From Phytohabitans maris (GTDB lineage: Bacteria; Actinomycetota; Actinomycetes; Mycobacteriales; Micromonosporaceae), in the NCBI RefSeq assembly GCF_031085175.1, contig NZ_JAVHUY010000002.1, positions 248,001-312,000 of the forward strand: a stretch of DNA of 64,000 nt. Direction: 5' to 3'. The stretch's first letter is position 1, and the number at the start of each line of letters is the position of its first letter. The notes beneath the pieces were generated by a model, which was given only the letters and a program-made list of their open reading frames with translations, had not been told where the DNA came from and made no database searches. Of the stretch, positions 1-8,890 are shown one piece after another. Position numbers and translations under genes: made by a program.

Positions 1-2
1 CG

Positions 3-2312
3 CTCGCGGCCGTCGCCGCGCTGGTCGCGGTCGGCGCGATCACCTTGCTCGACCTCCGGCCGCCGGAGCCCCGCCCCGCGGACGCGCCGGCGGCGGAGTT
101 CAGCGCCGGTCGGGCGTACCCGCATGTGGCGGCGCTCGGCGCGCATACGCACGTGGCCGGCAGCGCCGCGAACGACCGTAACCGCGAGCGGATCGAGGCG
201 ACGCTCCGCGATCTCGGCCTGTCCCCGGCGGTACAGGACACGGTGGGCACCGAGGCGGGGCAGCTCTCCGGCGGCTCGGGCGGCGCGACGTTCGCCCGGG
301 TGCGCAACGTGGTGGCCACGCTACCCGGCACCGACTCGACGGGCCGGGTCTTCCTGGTCGCCCACTACGACTCGGTACAGGTGGGGCCGGGCGGCAACGA
401 CGACGGCGCGGGCGTGGCCACGATCCTGGAGGTGGCGCGGGCGCTGACCAGCGGGCCGCGCCCCCGCAACGACGTGGTGTTCGTGCTGACCGACGCCGAG
501 GAGGCGTGCCTCTGCGGCGCCTCGGCGTTCGTCTCGGCGCACCCGCTCGCCGCGAACGGTGGCGTGGTCCTCAACCTCGAAGCGCGCGGCAGCGGCGGCC
601 CGGTCATCACGTTCGAGACGTCCCGCCGCAACGCCGGGCTGGTGAACGCCTTCGGGCGGGCCGCGCCGCACCCGGTGGGCACGTCGTTCGCGGTCGAGGT
701 GTACCGGCTGCTGCCCAACGACACCGACTTCACCCCGTTTCTCGACAAGGGTTTCGCCGGCCTCAACTCCGCGTACATCGACGGCGCGGCCGTCTACCAC
801 ACCCCGCTGGACACGCCCGCCACGATGGACCGGGCGAGCCTGCAGCAGCACGGCGACAACGCGCTGGCGCTGGCCCGCGAGTTCGGCCGGGTCGATCTGT
901 CCACTGTGGAGGCCAGTGGCGACGCCACCTACTTCCCGGTCCCCGGCGGCCTGGCCCGCTACCCGGGCTGGCTGACCTGGCCGCTGGCGCTCGCCGCGCT
1001 GGTCGCGACCGCCGCGCTGGCCTGGCTCGCCCGCCGCCGCGGCCGCACCACCTGGCCGCGGGTGGTCGCCGGGCTCGGGCTGGGACTCGTGCCGGTGCTG
1101 CTCGCGCCGGTGCTGGCCCAACTGCTGTGGGCGCTGCTCGCCGCGATCCGGCCGGGATACACCGAGATGATCGACCCATACCGCCCGCTGTGGTTCCGGC
1201 TCGCGGTGATCTCACTCTCCGCGGCGGTCCTTTTCACCTGGTACGCGTTGCTGCGTCGCCGCCTCGGTCCGGCGGCTCTGGCCATCGGCGGTCTCGGCTG
1301 GCTTGTGGTGTTCGGCCTGGCGCTGGCGTTCGTGGCGCCCGGCGGCTCGTACCTGGCCGCGCTCCCCGCCCTCGCCGCCGCTCTGGCTGGGATCCTCGCG
1401 CTCGCCGTCCCGCGGATCGCGGTCGTGGCGGTCACCGCCGGCGCCGCCGTGGCCACCGTGATCCTGGTACCCACGGTCACGCTCCTCTTTCCCGCGCTGG
1501 GGTTGGCGATGGGCGCGGTGGGTGCCCTCTTCGCGGTACTGCTCGGGCTCGCCGCGCTGCCCGTGGTCGACCTGCTCTTCGCCGAAGCCGGCGGGCAGCG
1601 GGCGCTGGCCGCGATGCTGGCCCGGCGCCACGCGATCTACCCGGGGCTGGCCGGCGCGCTGGCCGCGGTCGCGTTCACGGTGACGGGGTTCTCGGCGAAC
1701 GGCTTCGACGCGGAGCACCCCTCGCCGACCCACCTCATGTACGCGCTGGACGCCGGCACCGGCAAGGCGACCTGGCTCAGCCTGGAGCGCGGCGAGCAGG
1801 AGTGGACGTCGCGGTACGTCTCCGGCGAGCCCGCGCCCCTGCCCGACTTTCCCGCCCTGGGCGACGGCGAGTTTCGCACCGGGCCGGCGCAGGCGGCCGC
1901 GCTGCCAGCGCCCACAGTGGACGTTCAGCCGCTCACCAGCGCGCCGGGCGAGCGGCACCTGCGCCTGCGCGTCCGGCCGCAGCGTCCGGTACGGCTGCTG
2001 TCTTTGCACGTGGACGCCGCGACCGCGACGGTCGTCTCGGCCCGGGTCGCCGGCCAGGCCGCGCCGGTGGGCCGGGAGGGCGAACGCTGGTCCTTCGGCA
2101 TGGTCTTCCACGCCCCGCCGCCGGAGGGCGTCGAGGTGGAGCTGGTGCTGCGGCCGTCCGGCGGCCCGGCGGGCCAGGTGAGCCTGCGGGTGATGGACGG
2201 CAGCGACGGGCTGAGCGGCCTGCCGGGCTACCGCCCCCGCCCGCCGGACGTGGGGATCGCCGGATCCCACACCAGCGAGCTGGTGGCGGTAGCCACGACA
2301 GTCCCTATCTAG
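3..2312 (+). CDS. M28-family zinc aminopeptidase with membrane segments (5' end outside window)
   Basis: Predicted membrane-anchored zinc aminopeptidase of family M28. The reading frame is open to the left edge, where it reads as a hydrophobic helix just before LLDLRPPEP, so the true start and an N-terminal signal anchor lie outside the window. The peptidase domain comes first and shows the zinc and catalytic motifs in order: VAHYDSVQVGPGGNDDGAG, then TDAEEACLCG, then the late zinc histidine in AAVYHTPLDTP. About eight alternating hydrophobic stretches follow roughly at residues 310-560, and a soluble C-terminal domain completes it, as in vacuolar or ER-type M28 membrane proteases. Its stop codon lies inside the first copy of a tandem repeat shared with the 3' end of the convergent GH9 gene. 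The substrate cannot be told from sequence. Confidence 0.88.
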   Translation, partial: LAAVAALVAVGAITLLDLRPPEPRPADAPAAEFSAGRAYPHVAALGAHTHVAGSAANDRNRERIEATLRDLGLSPAVQDTVGTEAGQLSGGSGGATFARVRNVVATLPGTDSTGRVFLVAHYDSVQVGPGGNDDGAGVATILEVARALTSGPRPRNDVVFVLTDAEEACLCGASAFVSAHPLAANGGVVLNLEARGSGGPVITFETSRRNAGLVNAFGRAAPHPVGTSFAVEVYRLLPNDTDFTPFLDKGFAGLNSAYIDGAAVYHTPLDTPATMDRASLQQHGDNALALAREFGRVDLSTVEASGDATYFPVPGGLARYPGWLTWPLALAALVATAALAWLARRRGRTTWPRVVAGLGLGLVPVLLAPVLAQLLWALLAAIRPGYTEMIDPYRPLWFRLAVISLSAAVLFTWYALLRRRLGPAALAIGGLGWLVVFGLALAFVAPGGSYLAALPALAAALAGILALAVPRIAVVAVTAGAAVATVILVPTVTLLFPALGLAMGAVGALFAVLLGLAALPVVDLLFAEAGGQRALAAMLARRHAIYPGLAGALAAVAFTVTGFSANGFDAEHPSPTHLMYALDAGTGKATWLSLERGEQEWTSRYVSGEPAPLPDFPALGDGEFRTGPAQAAALPAPTVDVQPLTSAPGERHLRLRVRPQRPVRLLSLHVDAATATVVSARVAGQAAPVGREGERWSFGMVFHAPPPEGVEVELVLRPSGGPAGQVSLRVMDGSDGLSGLPGYRPRPPDVGIAGSHTSELVAVATTVPI

Positions 2313-2424
2313 CCCTCGTCGTTGTGCGCTCTAGCCCTCGTCGTTGTCCCCGCTCTAGCCCTCGTCGTTGTCCCCGCTCTAGCCCTCGTCGTTGTCCCCG
2401 CTCTAGCCCTCGTCGTTGTCCGCG
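2309..2424. repeat. 24-bp tandem repeat made of the 3' end of the GH9 gene
   Basis: Four to five head-to-tail copies of a 24-bp unit beginning ctagccctcgtcgttgtccc start at 2309, 2331, 2355, 2379 and 2403. The first is two bases short and slightly diverged. The rightmost copy is the real end of the convergent GH9 gene: read on the minus strand it encodes DNDEG followed by TAG. Each further copy therefore repeats the last codons plus the stop. The leftmost copy also supplies the stop codon of the M28 peptidase gene. Confidence 0.93.
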
Positions 2425-4643
2425 ATGAACGCGGAGATCCAGGCCAGCGGCGAGTTCCAGTTGATGGTCAGCTCGTTCGTCGACCACGACTCGATGTCGT
2501 CGATGTAGCAGAACTGCGGGGCGCACCCCTGCAGCTTCTGCTGTGCGACCGGGTCCTGGATGGACGAGTTCGGGCCGCCGGAGAGCGTGCCCACCGGCGG
2601 GTTGGGCAGGTCGGGGTTGAGCTGCCGGGCGTACCAGCGGCTGTGCTGGTTCTTCGAGGCCACCTCGCCGTACCCGGTCACGTAGGACTGGTTGAGCGCG
2701 TTGCGGCCGAGGATGTAGTCCATCCCTTGGAGCACGCCGTCGAGGTAGCGCTCCTTGCCCGTCAGGTCGTACGCGGTCGCGATGACCGCCAGGTTGTTGA
2801 TGACGAGGTTGTTGGAGCCCCAGTCGTACACGTTGTCGCTCGGCGCGTACGGGATGCCGTACGGGTGCGCCTTCTGCGTCGCCAGGTACTTCTCGGCGCC
2901 CTGCACCACCGAGGCCCGCACGCGGTGCCGGTCGGGCAGGTGGTTGGGGCGGGTGGCCAGGTCGAGCCGGCCGAGCTGGGCGGTGTTGCCCCAGTCGAAG
3001 CCGCGCTCGCGCCAGACGTCGGCGGTGTGGTGTGGCGAGGCGAGCACGAAGTCCTTGAACTCGCGGGCACCGGTCGTGATGTACAGCTCGGCGGCCGCCC
3101 AGTAGAACTCGTCGCTGACGTCCGGGTCGCTGTAGGTACCACCGCCGTTGCCGTCGGCCGGGTCGGCGATGAGGTCCGGGTGGGCCTTGGCCGCGGCCCA
3201 CGCGGTCTTCGCGGCCGCGAGGTTGCGCAGGGCGAACGCCCGGTCGTACGGCCAGTAGACGCGCGCCGCCTGTGCCGCGGTGGCGGCCAGGTTGAGCGTC
3301 GCCGCGGTCGACGGCGGGTGCAGCTCGCGCAGGCGGTCGTCGAGGTGCGGCAGCAGCGGCAGCCCGGTCCAGGTCTGATCGTGGATCTTGTGGTGGGCCA
3401 TGCCGGCGAGCGGCTCGCCGGCCGGCACCTGCATGCTCAGCAGGAACTCCTGCTCCCAGCGCGCCTCGTCGAGGATGTCCGGCACCCGGTTGCGGCTCTC
3501 CGGGATGCCCAGCGTGCCGTCGCGCAGGGTCCACGGCTCGCGGGAGCGCTCGTACTCGCCGAGCAGCTGCCACACCGAGATGCCACCGTTCACCACGTAC
3601 TTGCCGTGGTCGCCGGCGTCGTACCAGCCGCCGGAGACGTCCAGCGTGTAGTCGCAGACGCCGGGCTGGCAGGGCACGTTGGTGTCACCCTGGTTGGGCG
3701 CGACGCCGACGTGGCCGGCCGGGCGGCCGTAGCCGGGGCGCAGGCTGTCGAGGATCTCGATCCCGCTGCGCTGCGTGTAGTAGAACTTCAGCGCGTCGGT
3801 GCGCAGCTTCTCCCAGAAGCCCGCACCGATGTCGAACGGGTGGCTGGTCTCCCCGTCCGCCACGATCGTGTAGCCGGTGCCCGCCCTGGTGTAGCGGCTG
3901 AAGTCGAGGCTGTGCACGTTCTGCCCCGAGGAGGCGTCCACCCCGCGCGGCGTGGTACGCCCGGAGGCGACCACCTTGCCGGACGCGCTCTTCAGCTGCC
4001 ACGGCAGGGCCGCCGTGGCGTCGGTGACGAGGGTGGCGTTCTTGGGACCCTTGGGCAGGTAGCCGACCTGGTTGACCCGCACCCGCGGCCCGGTGTCCGG
4101 CTCGTACGGCTCCTGCACCGCTCCGCCGGTCAGCGAGATGTTGTCGACGCAGAAGCGCCACGGGTCCGCGCTGCCGCCGATCTGGAAGGCCACCTGCGCG
4201 TTCGGCAGATCCACGGGCGAGGTGAACGTGTACGTGTACTGGTTACCGGAGACACTCAGCTCCGGGTTGGCGCTCAGGTACTGCGTCCACGGGTCGACCG
4301 GCAGCTGGATGAGCGCCTTGGCCACCTTGGCGGGGGTGGCGGTGGCGAAGAAGGTGTATGCGTAGGTCTCCCCGCTGACCAGCGGCACGTTGTCCTGCCC
4401 GATGATCACGTCCCACGGGTTGACGGTGCCGCCCGGTACGTCGGCGCAGAGCTGGCCGCCGCTCGAGTCGAGGGCGATGTTGGCAGTCCCCCACCAGGGG
4501 GCATGCCCGTTGTCGAAGGTGCCGTTGACGATCTGCTCGGGCCCCTCAGCGGACGCGGAGGAGGCCGTGGCGCCTGTGACGCCGCCGGTGGCGAGCAAGG
4601 TGCCCGTAACGGCGATGGCGAGCCGTCCGATGGGTCTGGTCAC
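2403..4643 (-). CDS. secreted GH9 endoglucanase with N-terminal CBM and Ig-like domain
   Basis: Secreted cellulase of glycoside hydrolase family 9, which hydrolyses beta-1,4-glucan with inversion. The chosen GTG start at 4643 is preceded by a GGGAAGGA ribosome site and opens a signal peptide ([20 protein letters not shown], then ending ASSASA). A CBM4/9-like beta-sandwich (about residues 35-180, starting IVNGTFDNG) and an Ig-like N-terminal GH9 domain follow. The catalytic domain begins near [19 protein letters not shown], which carries the catalytic aspartates. Late signatures include SKNQHSRWY and [17 protein letters not shown], the latter carrying the acid/base glutamate. An alternative upstream ATG at 4712 would place 23 non-signal residues ahead of the signal peptide and overlap the operator, so it is unlikely. 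Regulation is probably by a CebR-type repressor. Confidence 0.93.
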   Translation of the reverse strand: MTRPIGRLAIAVTGTLLATGGVTGATASSASAEGPEQIVNGTFDNGHAPWWGTANIALDSSGGQLCADVPGGTVNPWDVIIGQDNVPLVSGETYAYTFFATATPAKVAKALIQLPVDPWTQYLSANPELSVSGNQYTYTFTSPVDLPNAQVAFQIGGSADPWRFCVDNISLTGGAVQEPYEPDTGPRVRVNQVGYLPKGPKNATLVTDATAALPWQLKSASGKVVASGRTTPRGVDASSGQNVHSLDFSRYTRAGTGYTIVADGETSHPFDIGAGFWEKLRTDALKFYYTQRSGIEILDSLRPGYGRPAGHVGVAPNQGDTNVPCQPGVCDYTLDVSGGWYDAGDHGKYVVNGGISVWQLLGEYERSREPWTLRDGTLGIPESRNRVPDILDEARWEQEFLLSMQVPAGEPLAGMAHHKIHDQTWTGLPLLPHLDDRLRELHPPSTAATLNLAATAAQAARVYWPYDRAFALRNLAAAKTAWAAAKAHPDLIADPADGNGGGTYSDPDVSDEFYWAAAELYITTGAREFKDFVLASPHHTADVWRERGFDWGNTAQLGRLDLATRPNHLPDRHRVRASVVQGAEKYLATQKAHPYGIPYAPSDNVYDWGSNNLVINNLAVIATAYDLTGKERYLDGVLQGMDYILGRNALNQSYVTGYGEVASKNQHSRWYARQLNPDLPNPPVGTLSGGPNSSIQDPVAQQKLQGCAPQFCYIDDIESWSTNELTINWNSPLAWISAFIADNDEG

Positions 4644-4677
4644 GTTGATCCTTCCCGATGGGTGGGGCATCGGTGGG

Positions 4678-4691
4678 TGGGAGCGCTCCCA
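4678..4691. promoter_or_regulatory. CebR-type operator (cellobiose-responsive LacI-family box)
   Basis: Perfect 14-bp palindrome TGGGAGCGCTCCCA, 35 bp upstream of the GH9 start. It equals the operator known for the Streptomyces cellobiose repressor CebR, which controls cellulase genes. Its place just downstream of the predicted transcription start suits repression by road-block. No cebR gene lies in the window. Confidence 0.88.
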
Positions 4692-4702
4692 ACCATCCGC
4701 CC

Positions 4703-4731
4703 ATGTTGTCAACGCGTTTCAGACGTGTCAA
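4703..4731 (-). promoter_or_regulatory. putative promoter of the GH9 gene
   Basis: On the minus strand TTGACA (4731-4726) is followed by 17 bp and CAACAT (4708-4703). This would start transcription near 4696, directly ahead of the CebR-type box. The -35 match is perfect and the -10 match is partial. A second TTGACA sits at 4712-4707 with no recognisable -10. Confidence 0.5.
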
Positions 4732-4800
4732 TGGACCGATCTCCCGACCCAATACCACTAACCCTAAGTCGATCAAGGACCAAACCCGTCGACGCGCGGC

Positions 4801-4848
4801 GATCGTGGTATTTCAGTGCCCCTCCGAGGGCACCCAGATACCACGATC
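4801..4848. repeat. nested inverted repeat in intergenic region
   Basis: Outer arms gatcgtggtat (4801-4811) and ataccacgatc (4838-4848) enclose inner arms gtgccc and gggcac (4816-4821, 4828-4833). This gives a potential cruciform or RNA hairpin without a T-run. Together with the next inverted repeat it is the only structure seen in the 540-bp gap between the GH9 promoter and the smr gene. No convincing gene is present there. Confidence 0.65.
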
Positions 4849-4942
4849 TCAACGATCACCGCCCCAGGCTCGTCCCACGATCTGCCGCGACACCCCCGAA
4901 AGGTCGATCCGGCGGTGGTCATCCCGGGTCGAACGCCGCAGC

Positions 4943-5012
4943 AGTGGGCAATGTCGGGGACTTTGCCCACTGCAAGGCGGCCGCAACGAGCATGTCCCCG
5001 ACATTGCCCACT
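4943..5012. repeat. 18-bp perfect inverted repeat with 34-bp loop
   Basis: Arms agtgggcaatgtcgggga (4943-4960) and its exact complement (4995-5012). A competing inner stem also exists (gtgggcaa at 4944-4951 with ttgcccac at 4963-4970). It has the look of a mobile palindromic element or an operator. No gene in this gap. Confidence 0.75.
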
Positions 5013-5272
5013 CACCCGGTGGCCGTCAGGCCGCCCTTTTCGAGGACACCCTCCTCGCGGCCGCAGGCCCCGAGGCTGTCGGCGCGGACCCACGCACCGC
5101 CGACCAGCGGGGGCCTGTCAAACGTGGACGGTGAGGCTGCGGGAGTCAGACCTGCTGACCGGTCATGATCGGTGCGACATGGCGCCGCGAAAACAGATCG
5201 GTCTCGGAGGTGAAGGCGGCGCGGAGCGATGCGGCACTGTCGAACGCCGCAGCACGGGCATGAATCAGCGGG

Positions 5273-5527
5273 CTATTTCCACCTGAAGTGGACGAAGAGG
5301 CGGCCGAAGTTCTTGGAGTCCTTTTCCACGCGGTGGTACAGCTCCTTGATCTCCTTCTGATCCAGAAACCGCAGGACGCGCTTCTTCAGCTGACCCGAGC
5401 CCTTACCCGGGATGATCTCGACCAGGGTGGCCTTCTTCGCCACGGCCTCGTCGATGATGCCGCGCAGCGCGCGGTCGATGTCATGGCCACGGTTGAAGAT
5501 GTCGTGCAGGTCCAGCTTCAGCTTCAT
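5273..5527 (-). CDS. Smr-domain protein
   Basis: Stand-alone Smr (small MutS-related) domain of 84 residues, a length typical of single-domain Smr proteins. The family signatures LDLHDI near the N-terminus and IIPGKGSGQLKKRVLRFL in the middle are present. Smr domains bind or nick branched DNA or RNA, and the cellular role of this one cannot be told. ATG start at 5527. It lies upstream of an ArsR gene on the same strand with a 45-bp gap, so the two are probably independent. Confidence 0.88.
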   Translation of the reverse strand: MKLKLDLHDIFNRGHDIDRALRGIIDEAVAKKATLVEIIPGKGSGQLKKRVLRFLDQKEIKELYHRVEKDSKNFGRLFVHFRWK

Positions 5528-5572
5528 CGCGCCCGATACTAGCGAGCAGCGGGCTTTGGAGAACGCGTGCGC

Positions 5573-6277
5573 TCAGGTCAGGTCGGCTGGCGAGAGGCCG
5601 AGCAGGTCACGCAGGCCGGCCTGGCCGTCGGGGGTGACCCGTACGGCGCGTTGGGTGCCGATGCGCACCAGCCAGCCCCGCTCGTGCAGGCGCCGGCACA
5701 AAGCCGCACCGGCCGCGCCGGCGAGGTGGGGGCGGCGTTCGGTCCAGTCGAGGCAGGCGCGCACCAGCGGTCGACGGCCGCCGCCCAGCGTGGCGCCGAC
5801 CTCGGTCTCCAGCCAGGCTCGGCCGCGTTCGGTCAGCGCGAAGCCCGCCTCGGCCTCCAGCAGGCCACGTGCGGACATCGCCTCCGTCACCCGTACGCCC
5901 AGCCGTCCGGCGAGGTGGTCGTAGCAGGTGCGGGCGCGTGCCATCGCCTCGCTGGCGACCGCGCCGCGCAAGGACTGGTGCGGTGCCGGCGAGCCCGCGT
6001 CCGCGTACCCGGAGATCTCTTCGATGAGCTCAGCCACCCTGGGCGTGGCCAGGCGCACGTAGCGGTGGCGGCCCTGGTGTTCCTCGGCCAGGAGGCCGCC
6101 GGCGACGAGGAGGGTGAGGTGTTCGCTGGCGGTGGATGCGGCGACGCCCGCGTAGCGGGCAAGCTCGCCCGCCGTCCAGGCGCGGCCGTCGAGCAGCGCC
6201 AGGCAGAACGTGGCCCGCGTGCCGTCGGCGAGCAGCCCGGCGAGCCTGGCCAGGGGTGGCGTCATGGGCCCCATCAT
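5573..6277 (-). CDS. ArsR-family winged-helix transcriptional regulator
   Basis: DNA-binding regulator of 234 residues. The N-terminal ~85 residues form an ArsR winged helix: LADGTRATFCLALLDG, then the helix-turn-helix AGELARYAGVAASTASEHLT, then the wing EEHQGRHRYVRLAT. No metal-binding cysteine pair of the ELCVCDL type is seen, so it is probably not a metal sensor. The rest is an uncharacterised domain typical of larger actinobacterial ArsR proteins. It is divergent from the DedA gene with a 68-bp gap and could regulate it. The start may be the second or third methionine (MGP or MTPP). Confidence 0.85.
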   Translation of the reverse strand: MMGPMTPPLARLAGLLADGTRATFCLALLDGRAWTAGELARYAGVAASTASEHLTLLVAGGLLAEEHQGRHRYVRLATPRVAELIEEISGYADAGSPAPHQSLRGAVASEAMARARTCYDHLAGRLGVRVTEAMSARGLLEAEAGFALTERGRAWLETEVGATLGGGRRPLVRACLDWTERRPHLAGAAGAALCRRLHERGWLVRIGTQRAVRVTPDGQAGLRDLLGLSPADLT

Positions 6278-6345
6278 GCGCGCCGGAGGCTTCGGCGGGC
6301 ACCGAAGGCATGGAACGGCCGCCGCGCGGTAACTAACACCTGACG

Positions 6346-6978
6346 ATGATCGAGCAGAACGAACCGGGCGGCATCGCCGGCTGGGCCACCGGACTGATGG
6401 AGACCCTGGGCGCGCCCGGCGCGGGGCTCGCCGTCGCGCTGGAGAACCTCTTCCCGCCGCTGCCCAGCGAGTTGATCCTGCCGCTGGCCGGGTTCACCGC
6501 GAGCCAGGGCGAGATCAGCCTGGTCGCCGCGATCGTGTGGACCACGCTCGGCTCGCTCACCGGCGCGCTCATCCTCTACTGGCTCGGCGCGCTGCTCGGC
6601 CGCGACCGCATGCGGGCGATCGCCATGCGCGTGCCGCTGATCGAGGTTTCGGACGTCGATCGCAGCGAAGCGTGGTTTGGGCGGCATGGTGCCAAGGCGG
6701 TGTTCTTCGGGCGGATGTTGCCGGTGTTCCGGAGCTTCATCTCCATCCCGGCGGGGATCGAGCGGCTGCCGCTGGCGACGTTCGCGCTGCTCACCACGCT
6801 GGGCAGCGCCATCTGGAACACGGTCTTCATCCTCGCCGGCTACCTGCTCGGAGAGAACTGGCACGTGGTCGAGCGCTACGCCGGCTGGTTCCAGTTGGGG
6901 GTGGCCGGCGCCGTCGTGGTCGCGGTGGGATGGTTCGTCACCGTCCGCATCCGAAGGATCAAGAGCCGAGATACCTGA
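6346..6978 (+). CDS. DedA/VTT-domain membrane protein
   Basis: Integral membrane protein of the DedA (SNARE-associated, VTT) family, 210 residues. Family marks are the N-terminal reentrant region ENLFPPLPSELILPLAGF, the helix WTTLGSLTGALILYWLGALL, and the arginine-containing VFFGRMLPVFRSFISIPAG, followed by two C-terminal helices. DedA proteins act in lipid flipping (undecaprenyl phosphate or phosphatidylethanolamine) and membrane homeostasis, and the substrate here is not identifiable. Its 3' end overlaps the convergent response-regulator gene by 20 bp. Confidence 0.9.
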   Translation: MIEQNEPGGIAGWATGLMETLGAPGAGLAVALENLFPPLPSELILPLAGFTASQGEISLVAAIVWTTLGSLTGALILYWLGALLGRDRMRAIAMRVPLIEVSDVDRSEAWFGRHGAKAVFFGRMLPVFRSFISIPAGIERLPLATFALLTTLGSAIWNTVFILAGYLLGENWHVVERYAGWFQLGVAGAVVVAVGWFVTVRIRRIKSRDT

Positions 6979-7603
6979 GTACGGCTAGCACGCGCCGGCT
7001 GTATCCGGTGACGTGAGACAGGTCGAGCTTGTCGAAGATCGCGTTGACGTGCTTCTCGACCGCGCTCTGTGACACGTGCAGCTGCCCGGCGATCGTGGCG
7101 TTGGTGTGGCCCTGCGCCATGTGGTCGAGCACGGTGCGCTCCCGCTCGGTGAGGCGCCCGATCGGGTCGGTGTGCGTCGTGCGGGCCAGCAGCTGCCGCA
7201 CCACCTCCGGGTCGAACGCGGCTCCCCCACCGCCCACCCGCACCAGCGCGTCGAGGAACTCCCCCACCTGCGCGACCCGGTCCTTGAGCAGGTAGCCGAC
7301 CCCCTCAGGCTGGCCGGTGAGCAGGTCGACGGCGTAGCGCTTCTCCACGTACTGGGACAGCACCAGCACACCCACGCCCGGCCAGCGCTCGCGGATCCGG
7401 AGCGCGGCGCGGAGGCCCTCGTCGGTGTGGGTGGGCGGCATGCGTACGTCGACCACCACCACGTCCGGCTGGTCGGCGGCGACGGCGGCGAGGAGCGCGT
7501 CACCGTCGCCCACCGCGGCCACCACCTCGTGCCCCTCCTCGGCGAGCAGCCGCACCAGGCCCTCGCGCAGGAGGGTGGAGTCTTCGGCGAGCGTCACGCG
7601 CAC
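6959..7603 (-). CDS. NarL/LuxR-type response regulator
   Basis: Two-component response regulator, 214 residues. The receiver domain shows the acidic pocket (LAEDS), the phospho-acceptor in VVVVDVRMPP and the late lysine in YLLKDRV. The C-terminal LuxR helix-turn-helix reads LTERERTVLDHMAQGHTNAT then VSQSAVEKHVNAIFDKL. It overlaps the histidine-kinase gene upstream by 10 bp, so the two are one translationally coupled operon. Target genes are not evident. Confidence 0.95.
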   Translation of the reverse strand: MRVTLAEDSTLLREGLVRLLAEEGHEVVAAVGDGDALLAAVAADQPDVVVVDVRMPPTHTDEGLRAALRIRERWPGVGVLVLSQYVEKRYAVDLLTGQPEGVGYLLKDRVAQVGEFLDALVRVGGGGAAFDPEVVRQLLARTTHTDPIGRLTERERTVLDHMAQGHTNATIAGQLHVSQSAVEKHVNAIFDKLDLSHVTGYSRRVLAVLRYLGS

Positions 7604-8709
7604 GGCAGCTCCGCCACGATCACGGTCGGCCCGCCCGCCGGACTGTCCACAGTAAACTCCCCGTCCAGCGCGGCCACCCGCCTAGCCAGGCCGGACAGGC
7701 CGCTCCCGCTCGGGTCGGCGCCGCCCACGCCGTCGTCCTGTACCCGGACGGTCAGCTTGTCAGCGCGCGCGACGTCCACGGTCACCTCCTGGGCGTAGGC
7801 GTGCTTGGCCGCGTTTGTGACGGCCTCGGAGACCACGAAGTACGCGGCCGTCTCGACCGCGGTGGGCGGCCGCTCGTCCAGCTCGTAGCGGAGCCGTACC
7901 GGGATACCGGCCCGCTCGGCCACGCGCAGCAGCGCCTCGTGCAGGCCGAGGTTGTCCAGCGCCGCCGGGTACGCCCGCCACGCCACGTCACGCAGCTCGT
8001 CGAGGATCTGCTGGGTCTCCTCGTGCGCCTGGGCGACCAGCTCGGTACTGCCCGGCGCCCGGCGAGCCCGGCCGAGCAGCATGCCGAGCGCGACGAGACG
8101 CTGCTGTACACCGTCGTGGAGGTCGCGTTCGATCCGGCGGCGTTCGGTGTCGACGGCCGCGACCACCCCGGCCCGGCTGGTGGAGAGCTCGGTGATCCGC
8201 CGCTCCAGCGCCTCACGCCGGCTAGGGCCGAGAAATCGCCGGGCCAGGTGCCGCTCGATCGCCGCGATCCCGGCGAACCCCTGCACGCAGAGAAACAAGC
8301 CCACCGCGCCAAGCAGGACCTGGGCCACCGCCAGGAGCAGCGTGCTCCGGCCGACGAGCAGGTCGCGGACCCAGACGACGCCGACCGCCGCGCCGTAGAG
8401 GAACAGCAGCAGGACCAGCCCGCCCAGCAGGCCGACCGCCCAGCGCAGCACGAGGTACTCCACCGCGCGGGCGCCGGTGTAGTCGCTGGCGTTCTCCGCA
8501 CGCAGGAACGCGGCGAGCCGCCACCGCTCCACCTCGGCGAGGTTGCGGGCACCGGCCTGGATCCGCTGCACCGCCGCCCGGCGAGCGCGCGGCTGCGGCC
8601 AGGCCGGGACGAGGATGATGCCGGCCCAGATCAGGTAGACGAGCTCGACGAGCCCGGTGACGGCGCCGAGCAGCACGCCGACACCCACCCGTACCCACGT
8701 CCAGACCAC
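7594..8709 (-). CDS. sensor histidine kinase, HisKA_3 (NarL-partner) type
   Basis: Membrane sensor kinase of 371 residues, partner of the overlapping response regulator. It has hydrophobic segments near residues 5-35 and two more at about 90-160. The dimerisation/phospho-acceptor domain has the HisKA_3 signature RRRIERDLHDGVQQRL (acceptor His). The HATPase_c domain follows, with N-box SEAVTNAAKHA and G-box VQDDGVGGADPSGSGLSGL. The gene order kinase then regulator with a 10-bp overlap is normal. The stimulus is unknown. Confidence 0.93.
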   Translation of the reverse strand: MVWTWVRVGVGVLLGAVTGLVELVYLIWAGIILVPAWPQPRARRAAVQRIQAGARNLAEVERWRLAAFLRAENASDYTGARAVEYLVLRWAVGLLGGLVLLLFLYGAAVGVVWVRDLLVGRSTLLLAVAQVLLGAVGLFLCVQGFAGIAAIERHLARRFLGPSRREALERRITELSTSRAGVVAAVDTERRRIERDLHDGVQQRLVALGMLLGRARRAPGSTELVAQAHEETQQILDELRDVAWRAYPAALDNLGLHEALLRVAERAGIPVRLRYELDERPPTAVETAAYFVVSEAVTNAAKHAYAQEVTVDVARADKLTVRVQDDGVGGADPSGSGLSGLARRVAALDGEFTVDSPAGGPTVIVAELPCA

Positions 8710-8760
8710 AAGGCGAGGCTAGCGTTGCGGTTTTCCCCAGGTCGTTTTCTGGGGTTTCTC

Positions 8761-8890
8761 GCTTCGCGGCGCGCCCCCTTCCTTTGCGGGTGCGGGCCGC
8801 TTTGCGGCGCGCCCCCTTCCTTTGCGGGTGCGGGCCGCTTTGCGGCGCGCCCCTTTCGCGGCGCGGGCCGCTCTTATGGCCTCTTATGGC
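8761..8890. repeat. 38-bp tandem repeat plus 10-bp duplication at a gene end
   Basis: A 38-bp unit starting gcttcgcggcgcgccccctt occurs at 8761-8798 and 8799-8836, with a shortened third copy from 8837. Immediately to the right, ctcttatggc is directly duplicated (8871-8880, 8881-8890). The right-hand copy contains the stop codon of the macro-domain gene. The array fills the gap between that gene and the histidine-kinase start, so it also lies in the promoter region of the two-component operon. Confidence 0.85.

Noticed and set aside
2322-5168. Very long + strand open frame opposite the GH9 gene
   Set aside because: It is the high-GC antisense shadow of the cellulase gene, with no domain and arginine/valine-rich composition.
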